A stretch of DNA of 64,000 bases from NCBI GenBank assembly GCA_039881145.1, contig JAYKKI010000023.1, positions 5,060,501 to 5,124,500 of the forward strand, given 5' to 3'. Below are positions 11,985-24,410 of this stretch, in pieces. How positions within the stretch are numbered: position 1 is the stretch's first letter; each line of letters opens with the position of its first letter. Position numbers and translations under genes: made by a program. Under the pieces are notes generated by a model. That model was given only the letters and a program-made list of their open reading frames with translations, was not told the DNA's origin and searched no databases. Origin of the DNA: Druceiella hillmani (taxonomy: Eukaryota > Arthropoda > Insecta > Lepidoptera > Hepialidae).

Positions 11985-12312
11985 TAACCTTATACGTTTG
12001 ATGTTAAAAGTTTAACCTTAAATATTTAACATGAAATATTTAACCTTAAAAGTTTAACCTTAAAATATTAACATTGAATATTTAACTTTAAAAATTTAAC
12101 TTGAAATATTTAGCCTTAAAAGTTTAATGTTTACCCTTAAATTTTTGACATTGAATGTTTAATCTTAAATGTTTAATATTAAATATTTAACCTTAAAAGT
12201 TTAACCTTGAATATTTAACATTAAATGTTTAACCTTAAAGGTTTAGCATTAAATGTTTAATAATAATTATTTAAGATGAAAAGTTTAATCTTAAACGTTT
12301 AAACTTTTATAT
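11985..12312. repeat. 14-bp minisatellite, about 23 degenerate copies
   Basis: The unit is close to TTAACCTTAAATGT (variants ttaaccttaaaagt, ttaacattaaatat). It repeats with few indels through about 328 bp. It contains no G-rich telomere-like strand and no coding frame. Confidence 0.85.
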
Positions 12313-12726
12313 AACGGATATTTTTTCAAACGCTGTAGCCCTTCGACTAGTACACATATGTATAGAGTAGGAAAAGTTGAATACGATAAAGCCGCGAAGA
12401 ATCAGTTTTCTTCAATATCCCGAAGAGAATAGATGAAATCATTCTTCAAAATTCGTGGCGATTCCGGAGCTATTCAAGTCTATTTTGAAATTTTTCGCAA
12501 AATTCATGCCATAATTATCACATTTTTCATTCTCATATAATAAGTAAATATTATAATTCAATATTATACATAAAAAATCTAAACTTTAATCTATAAATTG
12601 GAAAATGTTTCAAGATATATGACGGAACGTATGAGATGGCCTATTTTATAAATCAGTGGATGATTACATGTTTAACCTTCGAGCGGACAACTCGTTTAAT
12701 TCTCAATTGTTCAAACGGTTTTAGTT

Positions 12727-12784
12727 ACACACACACACATACACACACATATATGTATATATATAAATATATATATATATCCAG

Positions 12785-12825
<41 letters not shown>
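12727..12825. repeat. (CA)n/(TA)n compound microsatellite
   Basis: CA repeats pass into imperfect then pure TA repeats. The tract abuts the left end of the mariner relic. Confidence 0.95.
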
Positions 12826-12827
<2 letters not shown>

Positions 12828-13897
12828 TTTTTAGTCACAACTTTGGGGTTTTTCTAGAAAGATTCTCGAAACTTCTATAAGGTTTTACTGTATGGTACAA
12901 ATAGGTCGAAATGCTGTCAGTTGATAACAGTCGGTGTCGAAGCTCTAAGTGAATTACATAAAAGATAATGGATTTAATTCAATATCAAATACGGATTCTA
13001 TTACTTCACGAATTAATCTTGAATTGGACTTTCAACGACAACGACTGACGACTCATTAATTGGCAGATGAGCTACACCGCAGCCGTGGCACAAAATACAC
13101 ATTTGCACGAATTGGGAAAATTTTCAAAATACGGTGTGTGGATACCTCATGAGTTGTCATCAAATCACCTTCAGTGCAGAGTTGATACTTGTCAACGGTT
13201 ATTTACATTCAAACGTAACTTCGACTGGCTGAATCAGTTAGTAACTGCGATGAGAATTAGGTCACATACGTTAACCATACATCCAAACGTCAATGTTTGG
13301 GTGTCGGAGAAACAGGATTTTCAGTATCCAAACCTGAAATAAATGCCAAAAAGGTGATGCTTCCATTGGGATCTAAAATTAATGTAGATATTTACTGTGA
13401 ACAATTGGACCGATTAGCTAACAAATTGAGTAATAAACAGAATCGAGTTTATTTTCTACATTATAATGCTAGACCACATGTCGCAAAACGTACTCGTGAT
13501 AAATTAGAATAGCTCGGTTGGGTTCTACTCACTCATCTACCGTATTCACCGGACATTGCGCTCTCTGATTACCATTTACTCAGGGCTCAAGGTAACCATT
13601 TACGTGAAATAAAATCGACGTTAAAGGAGATCTCCAAAACGACCTCGCATAATTATTTGAATCAGTCACCGAAACTTTACAAGAAAGCCAGATTTTCACT
13701 GCCAACTGGTGACAAGTAAATTTAAGTAATTAAGTAAATTTAAGTAATTTTTAAGTTTTTAATTTAAGTAAACTTTGTCACCATCTGGTGACAAGCAGTA
13801 AATAATAATGGTGCATTACTTAAATTTAGTATGACATATACATTTTTTAATAAAAATTGTTGATTACTCGGGGTTAAAAACTTATTATCCAATCTTA
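12826..13897 (+). mobile_element. mariner-family transposon relic
   Basis: The element of about 1.07 kb lies between a TA tract on the left (12727-12825) and another on the right (13910-13945), as expected for a TA-targeting transposon. The right end, read in reverse complement, is ttggataataagttttta; the left end keeps only ataagttttta, so its outer inverted repeat is eroded or lost in the TA tract. Inside is a decayed transposase, described separately. Confidence 0.8.
12970..13850 (+). pseudogene. mariner transposase, inactive
   Basis: In pieces across three frames one reads an N-terminal stub (YQIRILLLHE), then LTTH.LADELHRS, YGVWIPHELSSN (mariner WVPHEL), CDEN (usual CDEKW), VSKPEINAKKVM (KPxIHPKKVM), INVDIYCEQLDRL, FLHYNARPHVAKRT (HDNARPHVA) and LPYSPDIALSDYHL (PYSPDLAPSDYH). 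Of the catalytic triad, the first Asp survives in CDEN, the second is replaced by Tyr (HYN for HDN), and the third remains in SDYH. There are at least one frameshift near 13250, a stop where CDEKW should have Trp, a stop at 13510 (LE stop LGW), and an internal deletion removing most of the N-terminal helix-turn-helix region. It cannot make an active enzyme. The family assignment is secure; the subfamily is not. Confidence 0.85.
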
Positions 13898-13905
13898 CAT
13901 ACACA

Positions 13906-13909
<4 letters not shown>

Positions 13910-13945
<36 letters not shown>
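13910..13945. repeat. (TA)n microsatellite
   Basis: Pure TA repeat just outside the right end of the mariner relic. Confidence 0.95.
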
Positions 13946-13947
<2 letters not shown>

Positions 13948-14289
13948 GCTTACGTACAACACGTAAGCACACGTATATATACGCATGCGCATTCACATAC
14001 GGATAAAAGAAAGCGAGTTGACTAACCCAATATTTGGACTACACCAAATATAAATTGCAACAATTTTATTCTGTATGTAAATTGTAAAAATTAAGTTACA
14101 AGAATTAGAGAGAAATTAAGTTAAATATTACTGTATAACTTAAATATACTCTATTTTTGAATAGGTACTGTCACTATGATATGATTCGCTAGTCCATGTA
14201 ATATGTGACGTTTATGTTGTGCGTTCTCTGTCTCCAATTCTTTTTACATTAAATTTTTCAGTTCCTCTAAATGGTTTTTACTTTCAATT

Positions 14290-14960
14290 GTTACTAGCCA
14301 CTTCACAGTGATACACTAGGGAGCAATATCCTATATTTATGCTGATTATACGCAGTTGTACAAGTTGTTTTTGTGTAGAAAATGAAACAGAATGAGCGAT
14401 AAGATTAACGAAGTTCTGAGAAAAATCTGGAACTAGTCGTACAAATATGTCATATTATTGTAGTCTTCAAATCTAGAACTAGTTCCACAAATATATCTTA
14501 TTATTATAGTCTTCCAAATCATCTCTATTCCTGGAAATAGGGTTCAGGTAGCAAGATCAGAAAGACTGAAGCTCACAATAAATGTTTAGTCTATTTCTAT
14601 GGTGGAAGACTCGACAAGAATTTGGGTATCGTAATGGAATCACAGCTGAGATTACATGAACACATGTCCACGAAAATCAAATATTGCTTTATGCGTCTCT
14701 AAATGTCATAGAAGTACCATCTTTATCGTTCTGTTTCCGTTAGGAAGATTCTAGTCGAGAGCCTGATTCTCCTTGTCGATTAGTGCAATACTGCGTGCCA
14801 CTCGATTAGTGCAATACTGCGTGTGGCCCACGTGTATTTACAAATACAGCACACTCGACACAAAATATACTAAATGCATGTCGCGAAGATCAACATCCCG
14901 CGGAGATACCATTTATCCAACCTACTTAAATGAACACGGAATGTTCTGAATGCACAATCG
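14290..14960 (+). pseudogene. Jockey/CR1-type LINE reverse transcriptase relic
   Basis: The plus strand reads IYADYTQLYKLF at 14335, where Jockey-like reverse transcriptases have LYADDxQLY, so the second catalytic Asp of the YADD box is now Tyr. Further on, with stops and shifts, come KINEVLRKIW, then DKNLGIVMESQLRLHEHMS and TKIKYCFMRL, and SVSVRKILVESLIL. This order matches the segment that follows the YADD box in such LINEs (NLGVxMDSxLxWxxHI..K....L..R..L..SL). A short tandem duplication of cgattagtgcaatactgcgtg-type sequence sits at 14795-14822. The copy is dead and truncated at both ends. Confidence 0.7.
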
Positions 14961-14969
14961 TCGTAGGTG

Positions 14970-15240
14970 TCATTTTCTTTGCTTTTTACGCGCGGCGTTT
15001 TCTTTGTTTGTTAGGGAACGCGCGGCGGGCGTTGGCAAGCTTGCGGGCGTATGTCGCGTGTTTGTAAATCTGTGTGCGTTTGTGCACTCTATGCATGCGT
15101 GTGTACGCGTGTACGCGTGAGTACGCCTGTGCGCGCATGTGTTAGCTGTAAATCGGCCGTATCGGTGATGCCCATAACATAATTGCGCTAGCCGAGATAA
15201 TCACCTTTGTGGGTAACGTTTTTGCGGACTTCGCATTATT
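14970..15240. other. GC-rich island with alternating GT/CG tract
   Basis: This stretch stands out from its AT-rich flanks: cgcgcggcg occurs at about 14990 and acgcgcggcgggcg at about 15017, followed by gtgtgtacgcgtgtacgcgt. CpG is frequent. No open frame or RNA fold is recognisable. It could be a promoter/first-exon remnant, a conserved regulatory block or the 3' end of the neighbouring LINE. The alternating purine-pyrimidine part (about 15060-15145) could adopt Z-form. Confidence 0.4.
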
Positions 15241-15867
15241 CAAATCTAATATAAATAATAGAGTTGTTAATCTTTATGTTTTTAAAAAAATTTCTGTGAA
15301 TTAACAAAAAATGGGAAAAAAATTGAGCGACGAAAAATTAAATTACCATTTTTAACTTTTTTACACATCTCAGATTTTGTTTTCTCATTTCCGCTATATC
15401 CACTTCATACGCGTTATTTTTAATACTTATTATTAATTTTTAAACAACACTTTTTAGCCAAAATAAAATACATTATAGCGAGGAAAGTTTCATATTTTTG
15501 ATATTTCATTTATGGTCAATATTTTTAAAATATTGTTATCCTCAGTTCGGTGCTTGAAAAGAGAATAATTTGGTCTCGTTGGATTATTTGTAAGAACCAG
15601 GGCAAAATATCGGCTAATCAATAGAGTGTTGTATACAAAAGGAAGCAAAGTTCCCATAATCTCCAATACCGAAACGTAAAGAGTAAATTCAATATTTACC
15701 CGGCGACTTACGGAGGCACTGCCTGCATTTCACCTTTTCACGAAGCTTTTCTACGTAGCTTTTCCTCCCATTCATCTCAGAAATCCAACTCAATAGGGTC
15801 TATTATTACAATTCAAATCCCGACGATTAACTTCGACGGAGAAGCCCCGATTGTAAATAAAGCTACG
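15241..15867. other. AT-rich DNA, no gene seen
   Basis: Nothing recognised. A moderately GC-richer piece at 15680-15860 has no supported frame. Confidence 0.4.
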
Positions 15868-16350
15868 CATTTATTTAAAGAAATGGGGTACTCTTTCAAG
15901 CCAGTTCTTGTTTAGTATATGGCGTCTTATCCATGTAGTAATTATTAAATACCAAATAAGTGAAAGAGTAGTTTGAAACACAAATATAATTTGAATACAG
16001 AATGATGTCATTATTTTAAATAAAGTAATGTGTTTATTTAAATAAATACGGGACTTTTCATATTACTTATCGCGTTTGGTGTATTGTGGTTTATCCATGT
16101 AGTAACTATTGAATACCAAATAAGTGAAACAGTAATTTTAAATACAAATATAATTTGAATACAGAATGATATCGTTATTTTAAATAAAATAACGTGTTTA
16201 TTTAAATAAATAGGAAACTTTTCATGTTACTTCTCGCGTAGGGTGTATTGTGGCTTTTCCATATAGTAATTATTAAATAACAAATGAGGGAAAGATTAAT
16301 TTAAAACAGAAATGTAGTTTGAACATAAATAATGTGATAATTTTGAAAAT
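15868..16350. repeat. 164-bp tandem repeat, three copies
   Basis: The motif (t)tatccatgtagtaattatt occurs at 15928 and 16092 and as tttccatatagtaattatt at 16256, a constant 164-bp spacing. Shared blocks include ataccaaataagtgaaa, aatataatttgaatacagaa and gtgtttatttaaataaata. Copies 1 and 2 are closest; the third is more diverged. Confidence 0.9.
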
Positions 16351-18289
16351 ATAATTAAATTTGATCTTAAGCGTTGAAGGTTTTTGATAATATTATACAA
16401 TGACAATTTTAAATTTTATTTTGGTATGAATGCAGTTTAGCTCTAGTGATATTTGCACAAAGAAAAGAATTTGTAAAAAGAACATGCATTAAAAACTTCG
16501 TATTTCAAAAAAAAATTTTTAGTTCGCGATTGTTTGTGATAAAAATATTAATTCGAAAAATTTCACAGGTGACGATTTTATTTGCAAGGGAATATAAGTT
16601 TTAACCAATTTTTTTCACTTAGTTCACTTTTTTATCACCAATCACTTATTATACAATTATAAGCACAGTTTCTTATAAATTATTTAGTATGTGTACTAAA
16701 AATGTAAGTAAATTAAATTATCATAAATTGATTGGTTTTTTTAACATTTCACTTTCAACATTTACATTTTGCTTATATGGTACCAACATTCAGGAAAAAA
16801 TAAAATCTATTTGGCTATAGTTTATATTTCGAATAAAATTATAATACTTATATACACACACAAACACACACACATGCAATACAATAGTATGTGTCTGTGT
16901 TTGTGCTATGTTAGTTACATATTAAATAGTTTTTTCCATTTTTTGGTTAATTTTCCTTTCTACTACAATAATCTCTGTATTCCTAATCCCTTGTGTTTAA
17001 TAAATTTTTGGAAAATTTGTTTTTTTTAATACCTCTCTATTCCTAATCCTTTTTATTTGTTAAATTTTCAGACCATTTAGGGTTGTTTTTATATCAAATA
17101 TCAATTAATAGACAATTAATAATGGATACCAATTAATTCGAAATATTCATAATAAATATTCTTTTTGTAATATACACTTTGTATGGAAACTGTTTTTTAA
17201 ATGAATGTTTTCATTTTTTTTTCATATTTTCATTATTTTTTAATAATATATTACTATCGACCGGAAATATTTTAGTTAAATGCGTAATTTTTGATTAAGT
17301 ATTTAACTAAAACATTTTTTCATGTAATATGCAATATATAGAGAATTCATATTATAAAAATAAATTGTAGTAATTATGTTACTTGTAATTTTGTAGTAAA
17401 TGCAAAATATGTTAAAAATAAAAAAAATGTACCATTAATTAAAGACTTGAAGATAGTGAAACGTATTCTACGTATAAGTTGGTATGATTGATAATTTTTT
17501 ATCTTACATATTGAAAGCCTTATGATTTTTAATTTTTTAACGCATTTGAAATGTTTAATTTTAATTAATCTAATTTCTTTAATTTTCGTTTATTCATATT
17601 ATTGTTTTATGTTTGTTAAATGTGTAATGTTTAGTGATAATTGCATTGTAAAATTGGTGAAAAATACTGAGGAACATATAAATTTGAAGATATTTTTCGT
17701 GAGTAGTTTTTTAATATCGATTCTTTTATGATAAATAATGGCTAAGGGTAAATTTTTTTAATGGGTCGTTTTTAACGTATATTCTTTCAAGTCTTTTAAT
17801 TTTTTTTTTCAATATATCATTGGTGCTACTTAAGTAGCATTTGTTTCTTTGTTTCATATGTGTTGTATCATATAATAAGGTGAGGGATACGCCTTTACTT
17901 CAAAGTATGTATTAACTAACATTTTTCTTCGAGTTTTCCTAAAATATTCGTATTTGTAATTATATATATAAAATAATATTATATTTTTTCGCCTAACAAT
18001 TTTTTAACAAGTACAATTTGCAAAACAAGTGTTTCGTCCACACTTATACTCAAGTAAACTTTTAAACGTATTTAGTATTTCTGTCAAAGTATCTAGTGAT
18101 ATTAATATTTCTCGCTATATAAATATATTGCTTAGCATATGTTTTACAGACGTAATAAATATATACTTTGAAATAAAAAAAATATTCTTTGAATTGGTTT
18201 AAGTCATTTATGGAGTCTCTCTGAACTTTTTATACACTTAATTACAAATCATTGGTAGACTATTGCTCATAAACTAGTAGAGCCTGCAA
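16351..18289. other. very AT-rich DNA, no gene seen
   Basis: Contains a short (CA)n run at about 16852-16875. The 86- and 69-codon frames at 16769 and 17522 are rich in Phe, Ile, Leu and Tyr as expected by chance in such DNA. Confidence 0.45.
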
Positions 18290-18497
18290 TTAAATGAAAC
18301 TACGTGATGTAGTATTATTTCTACTTTCTTTAAATTCTTTACCGCGACCTCGGTTTCGTTGTATTACAACATTTTCAATCTTCAAAGATATCTTTGCTAA
18401 TAGCCCACCTGAAGGTGTTGTAATACAACAAAACCTAGGTCGTGGTAAAGAATTTAAAGAAAGTAGAAATAATATTACATTACGTAGTTTCATTTAA
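18290..18497. mobile_element. long hairpin element bounded by TTAA
   Basis: The two arms of about 88 bp are reverse complements: the left begins ttaaatgaaactacgtgatg and the right ends in acgtagtttcatttaa. Both ends carry TTAA, the target of piggyBac-type transposons. Only about 30 bp separate the arms. Both strands are open for 67 codons with nearly the same peptide, which is a consequence of the palindrome, not a gene. Relatives lie at 18606 and 26581. DNA just outside (gaataatgaatttntac) is also shared between copies, so the hairpin may be one end of a larger element. Confidence 0.8.
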
Positions 18498-18605
18498 TTG
18501 TGAATAATGAATTTATACAAAATTAACGCCAAATATATCTCTACTATGAATAGTGATCAAACAAAATGTCAAAATTTGAATTTGATTTACTTCGAATATT
18601 AACAA

Positions 18606-18695
18606 TTAAATGAAACTACGTGATGTACTATTATTTTTACCACGACTTAAGTTTCGTTGTATTACGAAAATACTACATCACATAGTTTCATTTAA
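18606..18695. mobile_element. internally deleted copy of the TTAA hairpin
   Basis: Starts ttaaatgaaactacgtgatg and ends catagtttcatttaa, 90 bp in all, with the middle of the longer copies missing. The flanking gaataatgaatttctac after it matches the flank of the copy at 18290. Confidence 0.75.
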
Positions 18696-20079
18696 TAGAA
18701 TAATGAATTTCTACGCTAATCAAATTAATCCCAAATATATTCAGTATTCGAATATTAAGTCAGAATTTGTTTAATTTAGATTATAACCCCGTAACACTAA
18801 TGATTGGTCTTTGTTTTAAATATTGCTTTGTCAAATTTCTTGGGTTCTGAAATTTGGCCATGGGTTCTTATTTTAACTGAAGATAACATATTTACATCAC
18901 GCTAATCCACGAACGACGTATTTTTCACAACACGATGATGGATGTTATGCTAATCCATGAAAATGACAGTGTTGAGTATGGTCTTCTCAATTGTACTTAT
19001 GTCAGCAAGTGTGAGAAAAACAACTAAATATTGCTAACTCGCTGTTGTTATCTTAAATAAATTAAGTACTGTAACAAATTAAAATTTATTATTTACAAAT
19101 GAAATTTTATTCCGAGATATTTACTGGAGGTTAGCGTGTAATTAAAATATTTTGTCATGAGTTGGGTTGGTATTTTTACATATATTTTCATAAAATAAGT
19201 CGGTGATAATATAATATGTGCCGCGGTTGGGTAAAGTTGTAATAAATTACCTCGAGTTATGAACTACTAATGACATGTTTGATGTCTTGTAATTAATAGC
19301 AAACCCTCACATTTTAATGACTTCGCTCTAATATTATACATACTGTGCTTTAATAAAAAATCAATAACAAAAGCTTGTATTTGGGATTCAAAGGACATAG
19401 TCATAAAAACACACTCACATCAATGTGAACATTAAAAAGGTACGTATTTTTTAAAGTATCTTACAATCGTATGTATTGAGTGGGAAGTTATTGAGTAACT
19501 TGTTGAGAAGCTTTATTTTTTTTATATTTACGACGATGTGTGTTGGATAATCAGGATTCGTTTCCACTATTTGCAGTCACTAACTCAATAACTTATAGTT
19601 AGAATTTTCATAAATTGTTTTAATAAATATTTAAAATAAAAGACGAAAAATATAGTATTCGTAAAAAAACAACTGATTGACGTGAAAACGATATGGCCTG
19701 TATTCCCATTTTTGATCGATTTATGACTTCATAAATATGGTTTACTTTGTTGATTTATACTCAATGTTTTCATCTATTTCCTCTTTATTTTTATTTTATG
19801 AGTTGACGAATTGAGCAATGAACAATATACGAATGAATATTTAGGTAAATAATTTTTGGAAATTAACTATGCATCTAAAAGGCCAAATTAAAAAAAATAA
19901 AAAGTAAATAGTTTTGCCAAAAATGCTAAAAATAAACGGTTAACTAAATTGAAGAAAATAAAAGGTACGTTTAGTAATTTTCTTTCCGATAATTATTCAT
20001 CACGTTCGCTTTATCAATACATTTATATGTATGTTATTTTGTATGCTTGTCTCAATAATTTTGTTTTTAGAGTAAAAAT
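18696..20079. other. AT-rich DNA, no gene seen
   Basis: The first 100 bp (to about 18800) resemble the right flank of the hairpin at 26581. The remainder is unrecognised. Confidence 0.4.
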
Positions 20080-20945
20080 TTATTGCAGGGTGTCGTGGTT
20101 GGGGAACAACTTGCGCGTACTCATGCAACTTATCGGCGAGTAGTGTGTAGTGATGTATTCTTTGATATGTTGTTGCGTACGATGAGCAAGCTACGAATGT
20201 AGGCAGTTACTTCAGCCACAATAGGCGTAACGTATTTTCGACGAACAGATGGTCACTGAGATCCTTCATCGTGCGCAGAAGCTGGCTAGGCAGCTGGATG
20301 CCCAACACCGAGTTGTGCAGAAATTTGTTGAGCTACCTTTCCTCGCTTTCTTCGTAAGCTTAGATAAGACAGTTTTAAATGAGCGTCTCTGTGTTATCTT
20401 TAATTTTCCTAAGGATGTCGCTGATTTGTTCGACGTCCTACTTTGTTAGTTTTGCTGTGGTCATTTGAGCCATTTGCAGCGAAGTTTTATTGGAGTCACT
20501 GGTTACTGTTTCGAAATAGCCGAACCACAGTCGTCGCCTGTCTTTACAAAACGACGGTTAGGAAATTGCTGTATTTTGTGGTGCTGTTTCTAGCACCTTT
20601 GGGTAGTTTGATCGTCACCACTGAAGTGAGTAACAAGGCAAGTAGTTGTCTTATAGTCATATATAGAATACGATATAAGACAGTAGAGCGAATACTGAAT
20701 GAAATTGCTGATTATTATATGCTCTTTTATACCCCAAAAATGTGGCGGAAACCAGAGAGGGCAATACATAAAACACCCACATGAGTCTTTCCTTCTCACC
20801 GTTGACCGCTAGAACTTGCAGAGCTCTCCGCGTGCTGCAACTGGTGATGGTTCCACCACTTGAACCAAAGCGTTGCAATTCGCGGGGCTACAGCCATTCG
20901 TTACCGTTAATAGTTACTCGCTCCCTCTATTCCGTGATTAGCTAA
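20080..20945. other. GC-elevated block, unidentified
   Basis: Composition here is clearly less AT-rich than the neighbours. Two overlapping plus-strand frames (20249-20449, starting MVTEILHRAQKLARQLDAQH; and 20443-20784) and two minus-strand frames (20590-20799 and 20657-20878) occur. The 66-codon frame has a plausible helical, charged N-terminus but no motif I can name. None shows splice or stop context that singles it out. This may be an old retroelement or a pseudo-exon. Confidence 0.3.
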
Positions 20946-22229
20946 ATGTGATTAAAATAATTTTAATTGTTTACTTTAATACACGTTTGCATTGGAAAAT
21001 TAGATAGTTTCCTGGAGAAAAAATAGTTACAAAAATATGGAAACAGCTTTATTTAAAAACAAGTAAAAATTAAAATCCACAATATTAAATAATTTATTAT
21101 TATCATTTAGTATTTGCAAGAAAATTTTATATCTTTTCCACAAGTTTTTATGATAAACGTAACCTTTTTTTCAGGATAAACGTCGCCTTATAAAGGTATA
21201 CTTTTTATCAACTAATTATAAAATGATCTGCAGGGTTCGTTACTACCTCACTACTTACATACAAAATATACATTCAGTGTTATATTTATAACGTTTATAT
21301 TAAATGTAATGAACAATATATTAACCAATTGTAAATTTTTTTTTTCATAATTTGTTCATATTTCGAATAACTACGTGCAGAACATAACATAATTTTGTTT
21401 TCCTTTTTATTTAAATTTTTTTTGCTCCATAGTTTATTTTTTGAAAATAAAACCTTATTAAGATGTATCTAGAGAAATATTATGTTAGTACCATTCTCTT
21501 AATTTTATATATTTGGTGAATATTCTCTGCCCAAAAGAGAACGAAAGTCATGTAGAGATAAATAGTCTTTATGTCTGTAATATAGTTTACCACAATAAAA
21601 TAAACGATTCCAGTACAATTTAAGCCACTGACGAAAGAGATATTAATAGTCGTCAACAATTGCTATCTCTCTCCCTCATTTTTGAGGCTCCAAAATGAAG
21701 ATGGGTCTGTATTGTGCAGTCTCCGTGTCTATGATTTGTAGAATCAAAAGTTCAAATTGATCGAGTAAACGATGGTAGTATTTATTTTTCATGAGTTAAA
21801 AAAATTGAAAGTGTTTAAAAATGACCATGAAAGGTATTTTTATTTATCGAACGAGTTTATAGATGGCGTTACAAATTTACGTGCTTTAATTAGTTTTTTT
21901 CTGCTTATGTAGAAGGAATATTTCGATATTGTTCCATTAAAATTGCTTATTTTTCTATTTTTCAAGATTAATTACTAATATCATAGTATACTTTTTTATT
22001 CTAATATTTCATTTGTTTAATAAAATAATTATAAATAATGAGCATAATTTAAAATGAACGAATATTTAAATCAGTAATAGATGCTGGTGTAGCTTTATCG
22101 TAGATAAGTTTGGATACGGACATACCTGTAATAGATACGAACGTAGCTCGCGTGATCGATCTGTTTGTACTTTCTGGATTTAATATTTATATGTAAATTT
22201 TATGCGATTTTTTGTTGTCGTTGATGTGT
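20946..22229. other. AT-rich DNA, no gene seen
   Basis: Nothing recognised on either strand. Confidence 0.4.
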
Positions 22230-22520
22230 GCATAAAATGAAGGAGAAAAACAGACTTCAGATGGGGCCAAAGGTGTGTGGCATAACCCTGGCCACTTCAT
22301 CAGCCTTGTCCGAGAATGATTAGTTAATAGAGTCTTCGGTCCAGTTGGCGTCGATTTTGAAGAGAGCCGAAGCAATTGCTGGACAGGAAAGTAGATGTTG
22401 AGGATCCAGTTGCGTATTTGGGGAGTGTGGGTATGCTGAGGAGTAGCTTATTTGTCAGCGTACCCCCGCACTGTAGAGCACGGCTTGTCGGCTGCCCCGG
22501 ACGCGGTAGCATTAGATATT
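22230..22520. other. GC-elevated block, unidentified
   Basis: Local GC rises around gtcagcgtacccccgcactg and ggctgccccggacgcggtag. Two minus-strand frames of 62 and 69 codons overlap it. No family recognised; possibly the end of a retroelement. Confidence 0.3.
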
Positions 22521-24144
22521 TTCCTTCTACCATTTAATGGAGACCAATGAAGGTGTTCCTCTATCCGCTAACTAGGGACACGCTATCATACATGTTTCAG
22601 ACTCCCCAGAGAGAAGCGATTTTTTAAAAGAACAAATAAATTTCACGGGCTTACCAGTTTCTTAAATTTGATGGAAGGTTATAGTCACTCACTAATTTAC
22701 CTACTTTACTTATGTATATTGTTATACAGCCTATCAATATTCAAGGTGCATGATAATAACCTAGTCGAATTAAGACCGCAAGGCCACCGTGTAAAATAAT
22801 GACACCAGGTAATAATCACCCCTATAATTACTACTTGTTACCGTCAAATTATGTTCTTGTGTGTCAATTTTAATTTGTTCATAATTGTAGTTCTGACGGA
22901 AACTTCGGAGATAATTGTTCTTAAAACAATAATTTAACTTAATTCTAATGTATAATTATTTGGTCGACGTTAGCAAACATATAATGTTAAATGTTTTGTC
23001 TCGATTAAAATGGACACTTCTCCAGCTGTTTATATCTACAATATTGTCAGAATTAAGGCAAGTATTATTTGAAGAAATAAATTAAATTGGGAATAGAGAT
23101 AAATATAGTGAGTGTAAAAGAGAACAGAAAACTATGTAACTAGCAATTATTATTTTCCGAATTTAAAATATTCATTTTAGTTACGTTGGTCGGTAAAATT
23201 TAAATTTGTTATAACTTTGGGGGGAATGTAAGTCTTTTTTAAATATATTCTTTATATCGCTCGATGCGGTTAACCGTTGGATTGCAAAACTGGAAAAAAA
23301 TTATTATCATTTTCGTAGAGCAAAAAAGTAAATTCTTTCCTCGATATACAGGTACTTGTGGCAAATAATTTATAAATGCGTATTATTAACTTCTTACTGC
23401 ATCATATTTTTTTAGTTACTTATTTTCTGTGTATTTTTTATAAGCAGCTTGATTTGCTTGTCGAAATTAGAATGATTTAAAATAGTAGTATAGTATAATA
23501 TATATATATAATAAACATAATTAGAGAAATATGAAACAATGTATAGGCCAACAGCGATAAAGATGCTAACTTTATTATACATTTATAACACACTAAATTA
23601 AATATTGTTATAAATTTGACTCATCTTGTACGATTCAGGACTAAGTACAATGAAACTAAGTATTGAATCATTAAAAAACGGAGTGTTCTAGTATATGATT
23701 CTAGATACTTGTAGTATAAGAAAGGCGATTATGTGAATTTCGGAAGTAATACGATGGTGACACGATCTCATAAGTTGAGAATCTTTTCAAATACGCGTGG
23801 TCCGGAATGCCATAATTGAAATCTATTGTGTCAACTCCACAGCCTTTATAAGAATGCAACATACAAATAGGTAGTTTGTACAATGTACATTCACTCCAGG
23901 CATTCGGAAAATGTCTGCTTAACAAAATTGTTGAAGTTAATTATAATATTTCAAAATAATTTTTGCGTCGCCAGGCATATGGTTTCGCTTAGGTAATACA
24001 TTTAATTACTGGTTAAATAAAACGGTGTTTTAGATAATTAATATAAACTCAAAATAGTTTAATTAGTATAAAAAGAATCCTACCATAACTAATTAAAAGG
24101 CTAGTAGATTTATAAATAAATAAATATAAGTAAACCAGAAATTG
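22521..24144. other. AT-rich DNA, no gene seen
   Basis: A short TA run lies near 23495. The minus frame 23701-23925 has no recognisable feature. Confidence 0.4.
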
Positions 24145-24410
24145 GCTATAGCATCGCGGAGGCCTAGTATCGTTCTTTCACAAAGCGCTAATTCCGTAAA
24201 CATTGGCTTAGTAAATTAATATAGAACTCGATAACATTTCCCGGTCGCGTCTCACTCCGAGATGAATCCGCCCAAAGACGTAACGAAAACACTAACAGGT
24301 CATCCCGTGGCAATTTCCCTTCACGACCATAATCGTAACTCGTAGCAGACTGGTGCTACGGCGCGCTACGGTCAACGTAGCGCTACGCCGTCTGAATTAT
24401 TTATAGGAGT
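24145..24410. other. GC-rich block with imperfect palindrome
   Basis: The segment 24357-24391 reads acggcgcgctacg gtcaa cgtagcgctacgccgt, an imperfect inverted repeat with CpG-rich arms. No gene is apparent. It could be a regulatory or replication-associated block, or part of an old element. Confidence 0.35.

Noticed and set aside
11985..12312. Interstitial telomere-like repeat
   Set aside because: The 14-bp ttaacctt unit does not match the insect TTAGG telomere repeat or its permutations.
18290..18497. Paired 67-codon frames on both strands
   Set aside because: They are nearly the same peptide because the DNA is a palindrome; not evidence of coding.
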